Assembly (NCBI RefSeq): GCF_000721075.1
Contig: NZ_JOEQ01000057.1
Span: forward strand, 1 to 26,987
Length of the DNA: 26,987 bases
Direction: 5' to 3'
Origin: Streptosporangium amethystogenes
Lineage (GTDB): Bacteria; Actinomycetota; Actinomycetes; Streptosporangiales; Streptosporangiaceae
Part shown: in pieces, positions 1 through 4,658 of the stretch
Layout: each line of letters starts with the position of its first letter
Position numbering within the stretch: position 1 is the stretch's first letter
Made by a program: the position numbers and the translations under genes
The notes under the pieces: generated by a model
Database searches by the model: none
What the model was told of the DNA's origin: nothing
The model's input: the letters and a program-made list of their open reading frames with translations, nothing else

Positions 1-101
1 ATTTGGGCGGCTTTGGCGAATCTGCGCAGGCCGTAGCCGCGTTCCTCGCGCTGCCGTCGGATTTCACGTCCATCGGGCTGCACATGGAAGACGATACATA
101 A
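1..101 (+). CDS. 3' end of an unidentified CDS (partial)
   Basis: The reading frame with codons starting at position 3 stays open from the window edge to a TAA at 99-101, giving the last 32 residues of a protein ending in HMEDDT. Third codon positions are mostly G or C and the residue composition looks normal, whereas the competing frames are Arg-rich or stop early. The start and most of the protein lie outside the window. It runs in the same direction as the regulator and integrase that follow, so it may be the last gene of the early/lysogeny region. No function can be assigned. Confidence 0.55.
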   Translation, partial: LGGFGESAQAVAAFLALPSDFTSIGLHMEDDT

Positions 102-150
102 CGAGACTCAACGAAGCAACGTGAAACTCAATGAAGCTCAATGAAACACG
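101..150. repeat. Five degenerate 10-bp direct repeats in helical phase
   Basis: The sequence falls into units at 101, 111, 121, 131 and 141, each exactly 10 bases long. Units 3 to 5 (gtgaaactca, atgaagctca, atgaaacacg) match best, with consensus ATGAARCTCA; the first two are more diverged. The stretch begins right after the stop of the partial gene and is AT-richer than its surroundings. A related TGAAGC-rich block lies beyond the integrase gene at 2391-2422. One unit per helical turn suggests an array for a cooperative DNA-binding protein such as an integrase, excisionase or regulator; which one is not known. Confidence 0.5.
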
Positions 151-220
151 TCCTGTGGTCGCCTGGATGCGCTCAGTTGTTCTTTGGGTAAAGCGGCGGG
201 TATGCGCCCTCGCACGGTCG

Positions 221-250
221 TTGATCACCGTCTACCCTGTTGCCTAACGG
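221..250 (+). promoter_or_regulatory. Weak candidate promoter for the XRE regulator
   Basis: TTGATC at 221-226 could be a -35 box. A TAACGG at 245-250, after an 18-base spacer, is a poor -10 (no final T). It sits directly on the first of three 10-bp repeats, so a protein bound to the repeats would block it. No better promoter is visible in the 211-base gap before the regulator gene. Confidence 0.25.
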
Positions 251-270
251 TGCCTATCGGTGCCTAGCGA
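241..270. repeat. Three tandem 10-bp repeats, consensus TGCCTANCGR
   Basis: tgcctaacgg, tgcctatcgg and tgcctagcga follow each other without gaps, differing only at unit positions 7 and 10. They lie 43 bases upstream of the XRE regulator start and next to the Shine-Dalgarno region, as expected for an autoregulatory operator or a cooperative binding array. A reverse-strand match to the core TGCCTAG occurs at 2334-2340, beside the hairpin downstream of the integrase. Confidence 0.55.
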
Positions 271-312
271 GCGTCGGGCAGGACGCAACGGAGTGATAGA
301 GGAGAGGCCGCC

Positions 313-720
313 ATGAACCGCGACCCCCATGCGTGGGCACGGCTCGCCAAGGCCATCGCCACCAAGCGACAGGCCCAGGGCCTACGCCAGGAAGACCTCG
401 CCGCCGCCGCCGGCGTCTCCCTTGGCAGCGTGCAGAACGCCGAAAGCGGCGTACCCCCCAAGGCGCGCATGCCTCAGTCGCTTCCCCCCATCGTCAAGGC
501 ACTCGGCCTACCCGACACCTGGATCGACGACGTCCTCGAAGGCAAGGCGCCCCCGGGTGAGTGGCGCGACGTCGATGTCCAGGCCGAAGTCGACGCGGAA
601 CGGCTGGAGTCCGACCTCACCCACGCGTTCGTACGCGCCTCCGACCAGGCGACCGCCGCCGAGATCAAGGCAGCCACGAAGGCCGCGCTGGACGTTTTGC
701 GTCAACACGGCCTGATCTAG
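313..720 (+). CDS. XRE-type helix-turn-helix regulator
   Basis: A 135-residue DNA-binding protein. Residues about 8-70 form a Cro/CI-like HTH: an N-terminal helix, then RQEDLAAAAGVSLGSVQNAESG, in which the QEDLA and SLGSVQNAE segments fit the two HTH helices. The rest is an acidic helix-rich tail (about residues 85-135) that could mediate dimerisation. I see no peptidase domain, so it is not a LexA/CI-type self-cleaving repressor. ATG at 313 is preceded by an AGAGGAGAGG Shine-Dalgarno ending about 5 bases before it. It lies upstream of, and in the same direction as, the integrase, so it may regulate lysogeny or integrase expression; the tandem repeats at 241-270 are a plausible operator. Its role as immunity repressor or Cro-like factor cannot be settled from sequence. 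Confidence 0.8.
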   Translation: MNRDPHAWARLAKAIATKRQAQGLRQEDLAAAAGVSLGSVQNAESGVPPKARMPQSLPPIVKALGLPDTWIDDVLEGKAPPGEWRDVDVQAEVDAERLESDLTHAFVRASDQATAAEIKAATKAALDVLRQHGLI

Positions 721-765
721 CGACGTTTGGCGTACAACCTTCAACGATTTGTGCACACTCATAGC

Positions 766-777
766 GACCAAGTGGTC
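766..777. repeat. Short palindromes upstream of the small gene and integrase
   Basis: GACCA-AG-TGGTC is a perfect inverted repeat in the 121-base gap between the XRE regulator and the small gene. A second palindrome, TGTGCACA, lies at 750-757. Either could be an operator for the small gene-integrase unit, but short palindromes arise by chance and this is weak evidence. Confidence 0.3.
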
Positions 778-841
778 ACACGGCATATGCTCCCCACACC
801 GGAGCCACCCGCTCCAGGTCGCCTACGCACGGGGGTGCACC

Positions 842-1078
842 ATGCCCGAACCCGGTCCGCTCATAACCGCTAACCTCGGGCGCAGGATCGCCGCCTTCAC
901 CACCCGCATCAACGGGCGACCCACCGCCGTCATCAACGTCGCCGCCGCGCACGACCCCGAGCTCCGCGCCCAAGCAGGACTGGCGCTGGTCGCCGCCGGC
1001 TTCGACGCCGGAACCACCCTGGGGGCACTGAATGGGGTACGTCGCCGACCGCTGGCACAAGAAGAAGCCTGGCCCTGA
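842..1078 (+). CDS. Small conserved-looking protein of unknown function
   Basis: A 78-residue protein starting MPEPGPLITANL. ATG at 842 is chosen because GGGGG at 831-835 gives a Shine-Dalgarno six bases upstream; the frame is open further upstream (to 749), but that extension looks non-coding. The protein is mixed alpha/beta in appearance with an Ala-rich middle segment. I see no helix-turn-helix, so although its position directly before the integrase is typical of an excisionase gene, the sequence does not support that call. Its 3' end overlaps the integrase start by 47 bases in another frame, so the two are probably co-transcribed and translationally linked. Confidence 0.6.
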   Translation: MPEPGPLITANLGRRIAAFTTRINGRPTAVINVAAAHDPELRAQAGLALVAAGFDAGTTLGALNGVRRRPLAQEEAWP

Positions 1079-2294
1079 CGAGCCCGAATGCGGCGAGCAC
1101 AAAGGGCTCGTCGCATCCAAGGCCCACGGCAAGGGCAAGCGCTGGCAGGCTCGCTACGACGACCCCAACGGCCGCGAGATCACCTCGCTCCACCGCACCA
1201 AGACCGAGGCCGAAGCCGAGATCGTCAAGCAGGAAGCCGCCAAGCAGACCGGCTCCTGGCTCGACCCCAAGGCCGGCCGTGTCACCGTCGAACGGTTCTC
1301 CCTGGACACTTGGCTGCCGTCCCTGAACATCAACAGCCGCAGCCGCACCGAGTACGAAGGCGTTCTCAAGCGCTACCTCGTACCCGAATGGGGCAACCGG
1401 GAGATCCGATCCATCAAGCCCTCCGAAGCCGGCGCCTGGCAGCAGCAGCTCATCAGCAAGTACAAGCTCAAGGGCACCTACCCGAACCGCGTGTCCAGGT
1501 ACGTCCGCGGGATCTTCCGCCTGGCGGTCATCGACCGTGTCATTCCGGTCAGCCCCTTCGAACGGATCCCCGCACCCGCCGCCGAGGAGAAGGCCACCCA
1601 GCCACCGGACGTCGCCGAGGTACGGCAGCTCATCACCAACGCCTACGACGACCGCTGGGCCGCGATGATCGAGCTCAACGCCCTGACCGGCCTCCGTTCC
1701 GGCGAGATCCGCGGACTCCGCCTCGACCGCATCGACTTCCTCCGACGCACCATGCTCGTCAACCAGCAGCTCGTCTACGAGAAGGGCGTCGGCATGTACT
1801 TCGCCGAGCTCAAGACCGGCGCCGGCCTGCGCACGCTCCCCCTGTCGCAACGCACGGTCGACCTGCTCGCGGCCTACGTCAAGAAGTACCCCCCGCGAGC
1901 CGACGGTGAGAGCGAGGGGCTGATCTTCGTCATGGCGGACGGCGGACTGATCGGTGAGTCGACCCTCGACTACGCCCTCAAGTCCACCTGCAAGAAGGCG
2001 AAGGTGCAGCCGAGGCACTGGCACGAGCTGCGCCACCACTACGCCTCTGTGCTCATCGCCGGCGGGGAGAACCCGAAGGTCGTTCAGAAGCGCCTTGGCC
2101 ACAAGGACGTCATGACGACGCTACGGACGTACGCTCACCTGTTCGCCGAGGCGGAGGAGAAGACCCGGGACGTTCTGGATGCGGCGTGGGCTGAGCCGGG
2201 TGAGACTGCCCTGGAGGAGGAATCTCCGCAGCAGGGCGGAAGGATTCCGGAATCGAGGAGGCGTCAGGGTGTGTTGCGGCAGGTCAGCGGGTAG
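1032..2294 (+). CDS. int: Tyrosine recombinase, phage integrase
   Basis: A 420-residue site-specific recombinase that would integrate the phage genome at attB by strand exchange through a 3'-phosphotyrosine link. An N-terminal arm-binding-like region (about residues 35-70) is followed by a core-binding SAM-like domain (about 85-180, LDTWLPSLN to FRLAVIDRV) and a catalytic domain. The catalytic residues are visible: R222 in LTGLRSGEIRGL, K261 in the ELKTGAGLRTLPL beta-hairpin, H331 and R334 in HELRHHYAS, H357 in RLGHKDV and nucleophile Y367 in TLRTYAHL. Length fits actinobacterial phage integrases. GGGGG about six bases before ATG 1032 serves as ribosome binding site, and the start lies inside the preceding small gene. 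The last 35 residues are a polar tail beyond the conserved fold. The gene is followed by a hairpin and a repeat-rich non-coding stretch. Confidence 0.95.
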   Translation: MGYVADRWHKKKPGPDEPECGEHKGLVASKAHGKGKRWQARYDDPNGREITSLHRTKTEAEAEIVKQEAAKQTGSWLDPKAGRVTVERFSLDTWLPSLNINSRSRTEYEGVLKRYLVPEWGNREIRSIKPSEAGAWQQQLISKYKLKGTYPNRVSRYVRGIFRLAVIDRVIPVSPFERIPAPAAEEKATQPPDVAEVRQLITNAYDDRWAAMIELNALTGLRSGEIRGLRLDRIDFLRRTMLVNQQLVYEKGVGMYFAELKTGAGLRTLPLSQRTVDLLAAYVKKYPPRADGESEGLIFVMADGGLIGESTLDYALKSTCKKAKVQPRHWHELRHHYASVLIAGGENPKVVQKRLGHKDVMTTLRTYAHLFAEAEEKTRDVLDAAWAEPGETALEEESPQQGGRIPESRRRQGVLRQVSG

Positions 2295-2337
2295 TTCGGG
2301 ACATCACTCGTGGATGTTCCAGGCCGAGAGCGCCTAG

Positions 2338-2370
2338 GCAGGTCAGAGACCTATAGGGGGTCTGACCTGC
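2338..2370. terminator. Inverted repeat downstream of integrase (terminator or att core)
   Basis: GCAGGTCAGA at 2338-2347 and TCTGACCTGC at 2361-2370 are perfect reverse complements, and AGACC/GGTCT offers an alternative pairing that extends the stem. It starts 43 bases after the integrase stop. There is no U-tract, which is usual for actinobacterial terminators. Because TGACCTGC occurs again at 2484-2491, core-type integrase binding is an alternative reading. Confidence 0.5.
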
Positions 2371-2390
2371 TACGGAACCCGTTTCGTGGT

Positions 2391-2422
2391 GCTTCAAGAC
2401 GTCACGTGAAGCTTCATGAAAC
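2391..2422. repeat. TGAAGC-type repeat cluster, candidate integrase arm sites
   Basis: GCTTCA (2391-2396, inverted), TGAAGC (2407-2412), its overlapping palindrome TGAAGCTTCA (2407-2416) and TGAAAC (2417-2422) are packed together. The stretch from 2404 matches 119-137 upstream of the regulator at 15 of 19 positions, with the same 10-base spacing of TGAA. The shared motif on both sides of the integrase gene suggests one protein binds both. Confidence 0.45.
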
Positions 2423-2525
2423 TACGGAAGGATCCCGGAATTCGGGCCCCGACCGGAACGCTTCCGGAAAGCTTAGGTAGGGGTGACCTGCTGGAACATC
2501 CGCCTACGACCCCTCAGATACGCGA

Positions 2526-2561
2526 CAGCGGCCCGACCCCGAGATCGAGGACGGGCCGCTG
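2526..2561. terminator. 10-bp hairpin upstream of the second XRE regulator
   Basis: CAGCGGCCCG at 2526-2535 pairs perfectly with CGGGCCGCTG at 2552-2561 around a 16-base loop. It could be a terminator for integrase read-through or a structural element of the attachment region. Confidence 0.45.
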
Positions 2562-2630
2562 CGTAACGCTGCCACGAGAAGCGACCGTTTGGGTACTGAC
2601 GTCGAAGATCATGACCTCAACGGTTAGGTC

Positions 2631-2870
2631 GTGCCGACACGCAGAACCCCCCACCCCGACTGGGTCATCAGTCGAAGACAGACCCTAGGCCAGCGCATCG
2701 GAGATCTCAGAAGATCCGCCGGCTTATCGCAGGACGACCTCGCCGACAGGATCGGCATGGAACGCCGCAGCATCCAGCGCTACGAGCGCGGTGAACGTGA
2801 CCCCCGGTTCTCCGAGCTGCTGCTCGTAGCGGAGGCACTCGGCGTCGACATGACAGATCTGGTGCGATGA
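2631..2870 (+). CDS. Small XRE-family HTH regulator
   Basis: A 79-residue protein that is almost entirely a Cro/CI-type HTH domain (about residues 18-75): LGQRIGDLRRSAGLSQDDLADRIG, then RRSIQRYERGERDPRFSELLLVAEALGVDMTDLV, matching the textbook five-helix fold including the SQDDLA helix and the RYERGERDP turn. GTG at 2631 is the longest sensible start; a clear Shine-Dalgarno is lacking upstream, so the transcript may be leaderless or the start may be further in. It lies downstream of the integrase and candidate attP and ends at a strong hairpin facing the opposing zinc-ribbon genes. Such single-domain proteins commonly act as phage repressors or Cro proteins; which promoter it controls is not visible. 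Confidence 0.8.
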   Translation: MPTRRTPHPDWVISRRQTLGQRIGDLRRSAGLSQDDLADRIGMERRSIQRYERGERDPRFSELLLVAEALGVDMTDLVR

Positions 2871-2871
2871 A

Positions 2872-2912
2872 CCTGCCCGCGGGCGATCGGCGTGTGAACG
2901 CCCGCGGACAGG
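2872..2912. terminator. Bidirectional terminator between convergent genes
   Basis: CCGCGGGCG (2877-2885) pairs with CGCCCGCGG (2899-2907), and one mismatch further out CCTG (2872-2875) pairs with CAGG (2909-2912). It begins right after the stop of the XRE gene and ends just before the stop of the minus-strand zinc-ribbon gene, so it can serve both. Confidence 0.7.
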
Positions 2913-2916
2913 AGTC

Positions 2917-3105
2917 TCAGGTGCCGAGGTACCGGCTCAGGCGGGACGTGATCGTGGCGCCCGGCCCGACCTCGCGCGTAGCCGTGTTGCAGCCGGCGTC
3001 GGTCGGGTGCCGGTACGTCGTCGGCTTCGCCCCCGACGAGGAGAACGGAACGATCTCAGTGGCCCGGCCCTTGATCGGGTAGCCGCAGCGGACGCACGTC
3101 TTCAC
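2917..3105 (-). CDS. Small zinc-ribbon-like protein
   Basis: A 62-residue protein starting VKTCVRCGYPIKG. The CxxC at residues 4-7 plus H33 (YRHP) and C39 could make one zinc-binding site, as in small zinc-ribbon proteins that are frequent in Streptomyces phages and islands. GTG at 3103-3105 is chosen because it forms a 4-base GTGA overlap with the stop of the upstream gene, implying translational coupling; the longer open frame above it is the shadow of that gene. The function is unknown; a DNA-binding or protein-interaction role is only inference. Confidence 0.7.
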   Translation of the reverse strand: MKTCVRCGYPIKGRATEIVPFSSSGAKPTTYRHPTDAGCNTATREVGPGATITSRLSRYLGT

Positions 3106-3281
3106 CGGCGGACCTTCTTCGGCTTGCTGTGGCAGTCGCAGTAGCAGGACTGCGGTAGCACCTCGATGCCGTCCACGTAGACGGGGCCGGGCGAGCAGTG
3201 CGGGTGCCCGAAGTCGAGGGTGCATACGCCGGAGATGCGTCCGCCTGTACGGGCAGGTACAGGCGGGGTAGCGTGGGCCAT
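3102..3281 (-). CDS. Small Cys/His-rich protein
   Basis: A 59-residue protein starting MAHATPPVPAR. Its Cys and His residues (CTLDFGHPHC and CYCDCHSKPKK near the end) suggest metal binding. A GGGAGG Shine-Dalgarno at 3289-3294 lies seven bases before ATG 3281, so this start is preferred to the GTG at 3356, which has none. It overlaps the next zinc-ribbon gene by GTGA and forms a two-gene unit with it, divergent from the GntR regulator. Function not recognised. Confidence 0.65.
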   Translation of the reverse strand: MAHATPPVPARTGGRISGVCTLDFGHPHCSPGPVYVDGIEVLPQSCYCDCHSKPKKVRR

Positions 3282-3354
3282 GACGAGACCTCCCGAGGGT
3301 GTCGTCCGTACCCCCGGGCCATTCGCGTGGTCGCGGGGGTCTGTCGTGTAGCTC

Positions 3355-3382
3355 ACAGTACATGGACTGTCATAGGTGTCAT
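3355..3382 (-). promoter_or_regulatory. Candidate promoter for the zinc-ribbon pair
   Basis: On the minus strand ATGACA (3377-3382) and TACTGT (3355-3360) are separated by 16 bases and resemble -35 and -10 boxes. The -35 box lies within the TGTCATAGG tandem repeat, so a repeat-binding protein would compete with RNA polymerase. Confidence 0.35.
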
Positions 3383-3385
3383 AGG
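3368..3385. repeat. Perfect 9-bp tandem repeat TGTCATAGG x2
   Basis: TGTCATAGG occurs at 3368-3376 and again at 3377-3385, in the divergent gap between the zinc-ribbon pair and the GntR-type gene. It is a good operator candidate for the regulator that starts 26 bases downstream. CTAG, a tetranucleotide that is rare in many Streptomyces genomes, also occurs three times in the next 41 bases (3399, 3418, 3436). Confidence 0.55.
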
Positions 3386-3410
3386 GGGGATGGGTGGACT
3401 AGGTGGTCTG

Positions 3411-3695
3411 ATGTCGCCTAGACGACGTAGCGGTCCTAGCGTCCCCGGCATGGACTGGACTCCGGATATCCCCAGGTGGCGGCAGGTGTACGCGCTGCTG
3501 GAGGAGCGGATCGATGACGGCACGTACCCGCCGGGGACGCGCCTGCCGTCGGTGCACGAGATCGTCCTGGAGACGGGTATCAGTCGGGTGACCGCGACCC
3601 GTGTCCTCCGCGAGCTGCGTAACGCGGGCCTCGCGTACATGGAACCGGGCATCGGCGCGTTCGTGGCCCGGCTGCCCGAGCCTCCCCGGGCATGA
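3411..3695 (+). CDS. Minimal GntR-family winged-helix regulator
   Basis: A 94-residue protein that is essentially one GntR DNA-binding domain: WRQVYALLEERIDDGTYPPGTRLPSVHEIVLETGISRVTATRVLRELRNAGLAYMEPGIGAFVA is the canonical order of helices and wing (PxGTRLPS, the recognition helix around SRVTATRVLREL, and the GxGxFV wing). No ligand-binding C-terminal domain follows, so it is a bare binding domain, as seen in some actinobacterial mobile elements. ATG 3411 has AGGTGG about five bases upstream; an in-frame ATG at 3450 would drop 13 basic residues and has no visible ribosome site. Probably autoregulatory through the TGTCATAGG repeats. The target genes are unknown. Confidence 0.8.
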   Translation: MSPRRRSGPSVPGMDWTPDIPRWRQVYALLEERIDDGTYPPGTRLPSVHEIVLETGISRVTATRVLRELRNAGLAYMEPGIGAFVARLPEPPRA

Positions 3696-3702
3696 CAAAG
3701 CC

Positions 3703-3728
3703 GCCCCCTCCGCCACGGCAGAGGGGGC
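3703..3728 (+). terminator. Terminator after the GntR gene
   Basis: GCCCCCTC (3703-3710) and GAGGGGGC (3721-3728) form a perfect 8-bp stem with a 10-base loop just after the stop codon. The left flank is nearly identical to the terminator at 4628-4658. Confidence 0.7.
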
Positions 3729-3735
3729 GATCGTC

Positions 3736-3764
3736 TTGCGCTTCCTAATTTAGGAAGCTAGAGT
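3736..3764 (+). promoter_or_regulatory. Promoter with palindromic operator filling the spacer
   Basis: TTGCGC (3736-3741) and TAGAGT (3759-3764) are separated by exactly 17 bases. The spacer, together with the last base of the -35 box, is the perfect palindrome CTTCCTAA-T-TTAGGAAG (3741-3757), strikingly AT-rich for this DNA. A repressor bound there would exclude RNA polymerase. It lies between a terminator and the acidic-protein gene, so it drives the two-gene unit that follows; the second gene encodes an HTH protein that is the obvious candidate to bind it. Confidence 0.65.
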
Positions 3765-3815
3765 TTGATGTGCGATCAGGGGAACAGCCCCAGACTCCAC
3801 CGGAAGGAACCGGAC

Positions 3816-4142
3816 ATGCCCACCACCACGAGCTACTCCCTCGGCTACAAGTTCAGCCGGGACTACGTCGCCGACGGCTGGTACAACACCATCAACAACG
3901 GCGAGCTCACCAGTGAGCAGGAGTCCGCCCTGGTAGACGCCCTGATCGACGCCGAGGTGGACGCCTTCGAGGCCCTCCTGCCGGAGAGCCACTACTGGCT
4001 GATCGACACCAGCGAGCTCCAGTACCCGGTCGGCGACGCCGCCGTCCTCGGTGACCTGGACGCGCTCCTCAAGCAGGCCGTCGAGACCGTCATGAACCGC
4101 CTGCCCGAGATCGAGGCCAGGGTCCTGGCCGGCCTCGCCTGA
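3816..4142 (+). CDS. Very acidic 108-aa protein; candidate anti-CRISPR or other anti-defence protein
   Basis: I do not recognise a named domain. The protein starts MPTTTSYSLGYKF and has 19 Asp/Glu against 5 Lys/Arg, for a net charge near -14. The N-terminal 30 residues are Tyr/Asn/Gly-rich and beta-like, and the rest is predicted helical (SEQESALVDALIDAEVDAFEALL, and a C-terminal helix from residue 81). No signal peptide or membrane segment is seen. GGAAGGAAC at 3802-3810 places the start at ATG 3816 rather than at the upstream TTG/ATG codons at 3765-3770, which lie next to the -10 box. It is the first gene of a unit whose second gene is an Aca2/DUF1870-like HTH regulator. Anti-defence function is inferred only from this association, size, acidity and moron-like position. 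Similar pairs may also exist in Streptomyces chromosomes with unrelated roles. Confidence 0.7.
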   Translation: MPTTTSYSLGYKFSRDYVADGWYNTINNGELTSEQESALVDALIDAEVDAFEALLPESHYWLIDTSELQYPVGDAAVLGDLDALLKQAVETVMNRLPEIEARVLAGLA

Positions 4143-4160
4143 CCGTCCGCCGCCCACCAA

Positions 4161-4183
4161 GCCCTCGGCCTCGCGCCGAGGGC
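4161..4183 (+). promoter_or_regulatory. Intercistronic hairpin before the Aca-like gene
   Basis: GCCCTCGGC (4161-4169) and GCCGAGGGC (4175-4183) form a perfect 9-bp stem with a 5-base loop, ending nine bases before the Shine-Dalgarno GGAGAG (4192-4197) of the next gene. It could attenuate transcription into the regulator gene or act as an RNA site that controls its translation. Confidence 0.6.
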
Positions 4184-4203
4184 TCCGTCCTGGAGAGATA
4201 GCG

Positions 4204-4614
4204 GTGCCCGACTACACCGACCCGCCCGGCATGCCCGAAGACGAGCGCATGACTCCCGCCGAACTGAAGGTCGTCCGCGAGTTCCTCGGCCTCACCGGCG
4301 ACTGGCTCGCCAGCCACCTCGGGGTCTCCCCGCGCACCGTCCGCCACTGGGAGCAGGGTAAGTACCCCATCCCTGACGGAGTGCGCCTGGAAGTGGAGGA
4401 CCTGGAGCGGCGCACGGGGGAATTCGTCAGCGGCATCATCGAACAGCTGATGGACCTCCCGGACCCCGGTGTCCTCACCTACCGAGACGACGCCGAGTAC
4501 CACGCCGCGCACCCGGAGATTCCCTTCCCGGCTTCGTGGAACCGGGCCGTCGTCGCCCGTGTCGCACAGGAGGTTCCCGGGCTGAGGATCGCGTATCCGG
4601 ACCCGGCCGCCTGA
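4204..4614 (+). CDS. HTH regulator resembling Aca2/DUF1870 proteins
   Basis: A 136-residue protein with a helix-turn-helix at about residues 16-60: MTPAELKVVREFLGLTGDWLA, then SPRTVRHWEQGKYPIPDGV. The pattern MTpaELkvvRefLgL, S-R-hW-E-G and PiPDgV is how I remember Aca2-type anti-CRISPR-associated and DUF1870 regulators. Residues 70-136 are an extension ending in a mixed hydrophobic/Pro tail with no motif I know. GTG 4204 has GGAGAG six bases upstream; ATG 4249 (M16) is a possible shorter start. It is the second gene after the acidic protein, separated by a hairpin, and is followed by a terminator. Likely role: represses the promoter at 3736-3764 through the palindrome. The Aca assignment is by motif resemblance only. 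Confidence 0.75.
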   Translation: MPDYTDPPGMPEDERMTPAELKVVREFLGLTGDWLASHLGVSPRTVRHWEQGKYPIPDGVRLEVEDLERRTGEFVSGIIEQLMDLPDPGVLTYRDDAEYHAAHPEIPFPASWNRAVVARVAQEVPGLRIAYPDPAA

Positions 4615-4627
4615 CCTCGGACATGAC

Positions 4628-4658
4628 GAAGCCGCCCCCTCCCGAAGGAGGAGGCTTC
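4628..4658. terminator. Terminator between the anti-defence-like unit and the late genes
   Basis: GAAGCC (4628-4633) pairs with GGCTTC (4653-4658) and CCTCC (4638-4642) with GGAGG (4647-4651) around a small loop, with an internal bulge. It lies between the convergent HTH gene and the holin gene, whose stop codon is at 4657-4659. The left flank repeats that of the terminator at 3703-3728. Confidence 0.65.

Larger units (their letters stand above)
2295..2630. other. Gene-free, repeat-rich stretch; candidate attP region
   Basis: These 336 bases downstream of the integrase hold no convincing gene; the open frame from 2416 has poor composition and runs into the next regulator. Visible structure: the 10-bp inverted repeat at 2338-2370; a GCTTCA/TGAAGC/TGAAGCTTCA cluster at 2391-2416 continuing as TGAAAC; a third TGACCTGC at 2484-2491; and the hairpin at 2526-2561. 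In temperate phages attP normally lies beside int and carries inverted core sites plus arm-type repeats, which this fits. I do not recognise a tRNA 3' end that would name the host target. Confidence 0.4.

Noticed and set aside
842..1078. The 78-aa protein before int as an excisionase
   Set aside because: Position suits xis, but no helix-turn-helix or basic winged-helix pattern is present, so I left it as unknown.
933..2102. A 389-codon frame antisense to the integrase
   Set aside because: The plus strand encodes an integrase with all catalytic residues; the antisense product is a Gly/Leu/Val/Asp-rich shadow.
2416..2688. An open frame of 90 codons between the integrase and the XRE gene
   Set aside because: It lacks a ribosome site and overlaps the better-supported XRE gene; its composition is not protein-like, and the stretch is better read as non-coding.
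2867..3082. A plus-strand frame over the zinc-ribbon gene
   Set aside because: Shadow of the minus-strand zinc-ribbon gene; no independent ribosome site was identified and composition is poor.
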